64,000 nucleotides of DNA from Oerskovia turbata. Lineage in GTDB: Bacteria > Actinomycetota > Actinomycetes > Actinomycetales > Cellulomonadaceae. Within the stretch, counting starts at the first letter, position 1. Every line of letters starts with the position of its first letter. The notes beneath the pieces are model-generated. The model did not search any database, was not told the DNA's origin, and saw only the letters and a program-made list of their open reading frames with translations. The DNA lies in NCBI RefSeq assembly GCF_000718325.1, contig NZ_JOFV01000006.1, positions 1-64,000 on the forward strand, in the 5' to 3' direction. Below are positions 61,001 through 64,000 of this stretch, in pieces. The position numbers were made by a program, and so were the translations under genes.

Positions 61001-64000
61001 CGTCGCGCTCACCGGGGTCGTCGTCGCTGCGGTCGCCGAGCGGACCCAGTCAGTCGTCCGATCGAGGCGGCGACCCGTCGTGTCGCCCGACGCTGCCGCC
61101 GTCGACCACCGCATCCGTGCCTTCGCGAGCAGGTCGCTCGCCTGGCTCGAGGCGGGAGCGGCGACGCTCACCGTCAGCCAGGTGCTCGCCTCGGTCCCGG
61201 TGACCTCGCCGCCGCTCGCAGCCGCCCAGACGTTCTTGTCGATCACCCTGCTCGTCACGACGTTCGTCCTGGTGCACCGGGCGTCGCCCCAACGCCCATG
61301 GTCGCTGATCCTTCGCCCGACCCCGGCACTCCCGTCGAGCGCGGGGGCCGGCGGCGTTCGATGATCGTCCAGGTCGACCCCCGCTCCCCCGTCCCGGTCT
61401 TCGAGCAGATCCGCACCCAGGTGAGCCGTCTTGTCGCCTCGGGGCAGCTCCGTCCCGGCGCCCGCCTCCCGGCGATCCGCGATCTCGCGACCGACCTCGA
61501 CATCGCACGAGGGACCGTCAACAAGGCGTACGACGCGCTCGCGCGCGACGGTCTCGTCGAGACGCTCGGCAGGCACGGGACGATCGTCCTCGGCCCCGAG
61601 CGGGCGGTCGCGAGGCCAGACGACGTCACGTCCGCAGCAGATGCCCTCGCCCTGGTCGCCCAGCAGACAGGCCTCGACAGCGAGGCCGCCCACGCAGCCC
61701 TCGACGCAGCTCTGGGTCGGCTCCGCCCGCCCGAGTCGTCAGGCCCGTAGCGTCTCCAGGACGACGTCGTCCTCCATCCGGTCGTCCTGCCCGACCAGTT
61801 GTGAAGGTCTCGTGGACCGCCCGTCCCCCGAGATGCGAGTCGCCGCGCTCCCTGCCTACGGTCGTCGGGAAGCACCCACCAACACCGAGGGAGGAACCCC
61901 ATGGGACTGGGAGACAAGATCAAGCACGGTGCCGAAGAGGCCAAGGGCAAGGTCAAGGAAGGTGCCGGCAAGGCGACCGGCAACGAGCGCCTCGAGGCCG
62001 AGGGCCACGCCGACCAGGCGAAGGCCAACGTCAAGCAGGCCGGCGACGACGTCAAGGACGCCTTCACGAAGGACTGACGCCCCGGCAGACGTCCGCCCCG
62101 GGACCCGATCGCGGGTCCCGGGGCGGTGCTGTGGACAGGGTGGACGGGGAGTACGTCAGAGCGCGATGACCGGGGGCAGGTCGGGGACCGCGACACCGGG
62201 CGCCCCGGCGTCGGGCTCCCCGGCGGCGGTCAGCCCGACCGGGCCGAGCACGGGCACGGTGCGTGGGCTCGTGATCCGGTCGAGCAGGCCGAGCTCGACG
62301 CCCGGCCACTCGTGCGCCAGGATCGAGAAGCACACCGAGTCGGCCCGGGTCCCGTCGGGAGCCGCGCGATGACCTCGCATGACGCCCTCCTCGTACGCGC
62401 CGAGGCGACGCATCGCGGCGAGCGAGCGCACGTTGCGCGCGTCCACCCGGAAACCCACGCGGTGCACGTCCCACGACTCGAACGCATGTCGGAGCAGCAG
62501 CCATTTCGAGACCGGGTTGACGAGGCTCCCCCACGTGGACCGGGCGTAGAAGGTCCGCCCGATCTCCACGCGCCTGTCGTCGAGCGACAGGTCACGGAAA
62601 GCGGTGCTCCCCACCACGAGACCCGAGCCCGCGTCGACGACGGCGAAGGCCGTCAGCGCGCGGGTGGCGCGGGTGTCCTCGATGAAGTTCACCATCCCGA
62701 CCTCCCCCTCGGGGAGGGTCGTACTCATACCTGCCCACATCGACGGATCGACGATCTGGGCGAGCGCACCGGCGTGCGCGACAGCCAGGGGTTCGAGGCG
62801 GAACCCGTGGCCTTGAAGGTGGACATCGTGCTGCACAGCGCATATCAGAACACACGCAGGCGTCGCCGCCAAGACCACGGAGCGGTCGTTCGTGGACGAC
62901 GGGATGACGCCCCGGTGAACGTTGCGCTCCCGGCAGCGTCTTCGCAGGTCAGAGGGCGTTCATGCCGGGGCCGGTCCGCAGCCCACGGCGGCCGTGATGT
63001 TGCCTGCCGCGGCCGTCGCGAACAGGCCCGAGAGCCCCGCGACCTGCAGGAGCGGACGCGGGTCGTCGCTCACGACCCAGCAGCCGTCCACGACCTCGTA
63101 CCGGGCCTTGGCCCCTTCGCTGACCCAGGTGCGCAGCGCGGTGATCAGGCGCTCGATCTCCTCGCCCGTGGTGCCCACCCCGATCGACGCCCGGATCGCC
63201 CCGGCCGGGAAGCCCAGCCGGGCCAGGAGCGGGTGCGCGCAGAAGCGGCCGTCGCGCACGCCGATGCCGTGCTCGGCCGACAGGTAGGCCGCGACCAGCC
63301 CCGCGTCCGAGCCGTCGACCGAGAACGTCACGACCCCCACCGGGTCGACGGCGTCGGCCCAGGCCCGCACGACGCGCACGCCGTCGATCGCCTCCAGACC
63401 CTCGACGAGGCGGGCCCGCAGCTCGGTCTCGTGCGCGACGAGCTCGCCGGGCTCGAGGGCCGCGAGCGCGTCGCACGCGGAGGCGAGCGCGACCGCGCCG
63501 ATCACGTTGGGCGACCCGGCCTCGTGCCGCGCCGGGGCGCTCTGCCACGTGGTGCCGTCGAGCGTCACGTTGCGGACCGCGCCACCACCGGCGAGGTAGG
63601 GCGTGCCGGTGTCGAGCCAGTCGCGGCGACCGACGAGAGCGCCCGCGCCGAACGGCGCGTACGTCTTGTGCCCCGAGAACGCGACGTAGTCCACGTCGCT
63701 CGCGGCGAGCGAGACGCCGCGGTGCGGGACGAGCTGGGCGCCGTCGAGCAGGACGCGCGCGCCGGCGTCGTGCGCCGCGGCCACGACCTCGGCGAGCGGC
63801 AGCGACTCACCCGTGACGTTCGACGCTCCCGTGACCGCGACGAGCGCGTACGGGAAGCGGGAGAGCTCGGCGCGCAGGCCCGACAGGGTCTCGGCGACCG
63901 TCGCACCGCCGACCAGCACCGTGGCGCCGCCCGTGCGCTGCCAGGGCAGGAGGTTCGCGTGGTGCTCGACGTCGAGGACGAGCACGCGACCCGGCGAGCC

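Overview
The window is very GC-rich DNA with tightly packed genes, frequent GTG starts and many ATGA or GTGA stop/start overlaps. A BldC-type regulator, a DUF3073 protein, purL/purF/purM, a C50-type carotenoid cluster, the Holin-X/DUF3618 pair and a LigB-type ATP-dependent ligase point to an actinobacterium. My best guess is Micrococcales, near Oerskovia, Cellulosimicrobium or Cellulomonas. That placement is inferred from gene content and style; no rRNA is present to confirm it.

Layout. 1-172 is the start of a ferredoxin-NADP reductase behind a SoxR/MerR-style promoter. 309-1073 is an unknown protein. 1322-5460 is a glycerol-phosphate-type ABC uptake operon (permease, permease, binding lipoprotein, glycerophosphodiesterase) with an upstream three-unit PHO-box-like repeat. 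5607-13664 holds a VanZ/RDD membrane protein, an MscS channel, small unknowns, a ThrE-type exporter and an M15 peptidase. 13746-18031 is the carotenoid operon crtB-crtI-crtYe-crtYf-crtEb. galE, a cation diffusion facilitator with its ArsR regulator, and a small zincin follow. Three tRNA genes (Glu, Asp, Phe) lie at 21213-21565. Next come Holin-X/DUF3618, bldC, DUF3073, purM, purF, a very large secreted nuclease/5'-nucleotidase, a sterol-carrier-family protein and an RNase II-family enzyme. 34404-40064 is a complete oligopeptide/oligosaccharide ABC operon. 40363-47644 carries cutC, gdhA, a short-chain dehydrogenase, ligB and an endonuclease/exonuclease/phosphatase protein. purL, a DUF2599 lipoprotein and an acetyltransferase lie at 47905-52324. 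52688-59730 is a fatty-acid beta-oxidation locus: an acyl-CoA oxidase with a TetR regulator, divergent from thiolase, high-molecular-weight FabG and MaoC genes. The end holds a GntR-controlled membrane unit, CsbD, a second acetyltransferase and a truncated class V aminotransferase.

How the parts work together. Phosphate scavenging recurs: the Ugp-like system, and a secreted enzyme predicted to degrade nucleic acids and nucleotides. Several control regions can be read directly: a 19-bp-spacer promoter with a CCTCAA dyad (fprA), 11-bp direct repeats (ugp), tandem CTCAG-N4-CTGAG palindromes on the crt promoter, a GlnR-like box (gdhA), and palindromes in the two divergent regulator regions.

Least explained material. 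The intergenic DNA holds arrays of a 22-bp repeat at three loci and a set of long hairpins with 14-25 bp arms just after stop codons. One hairpin family occurs as two inverted copies of about 86 bp on either side of an acetyltransferase gene. These repeats are the most unusual features here.
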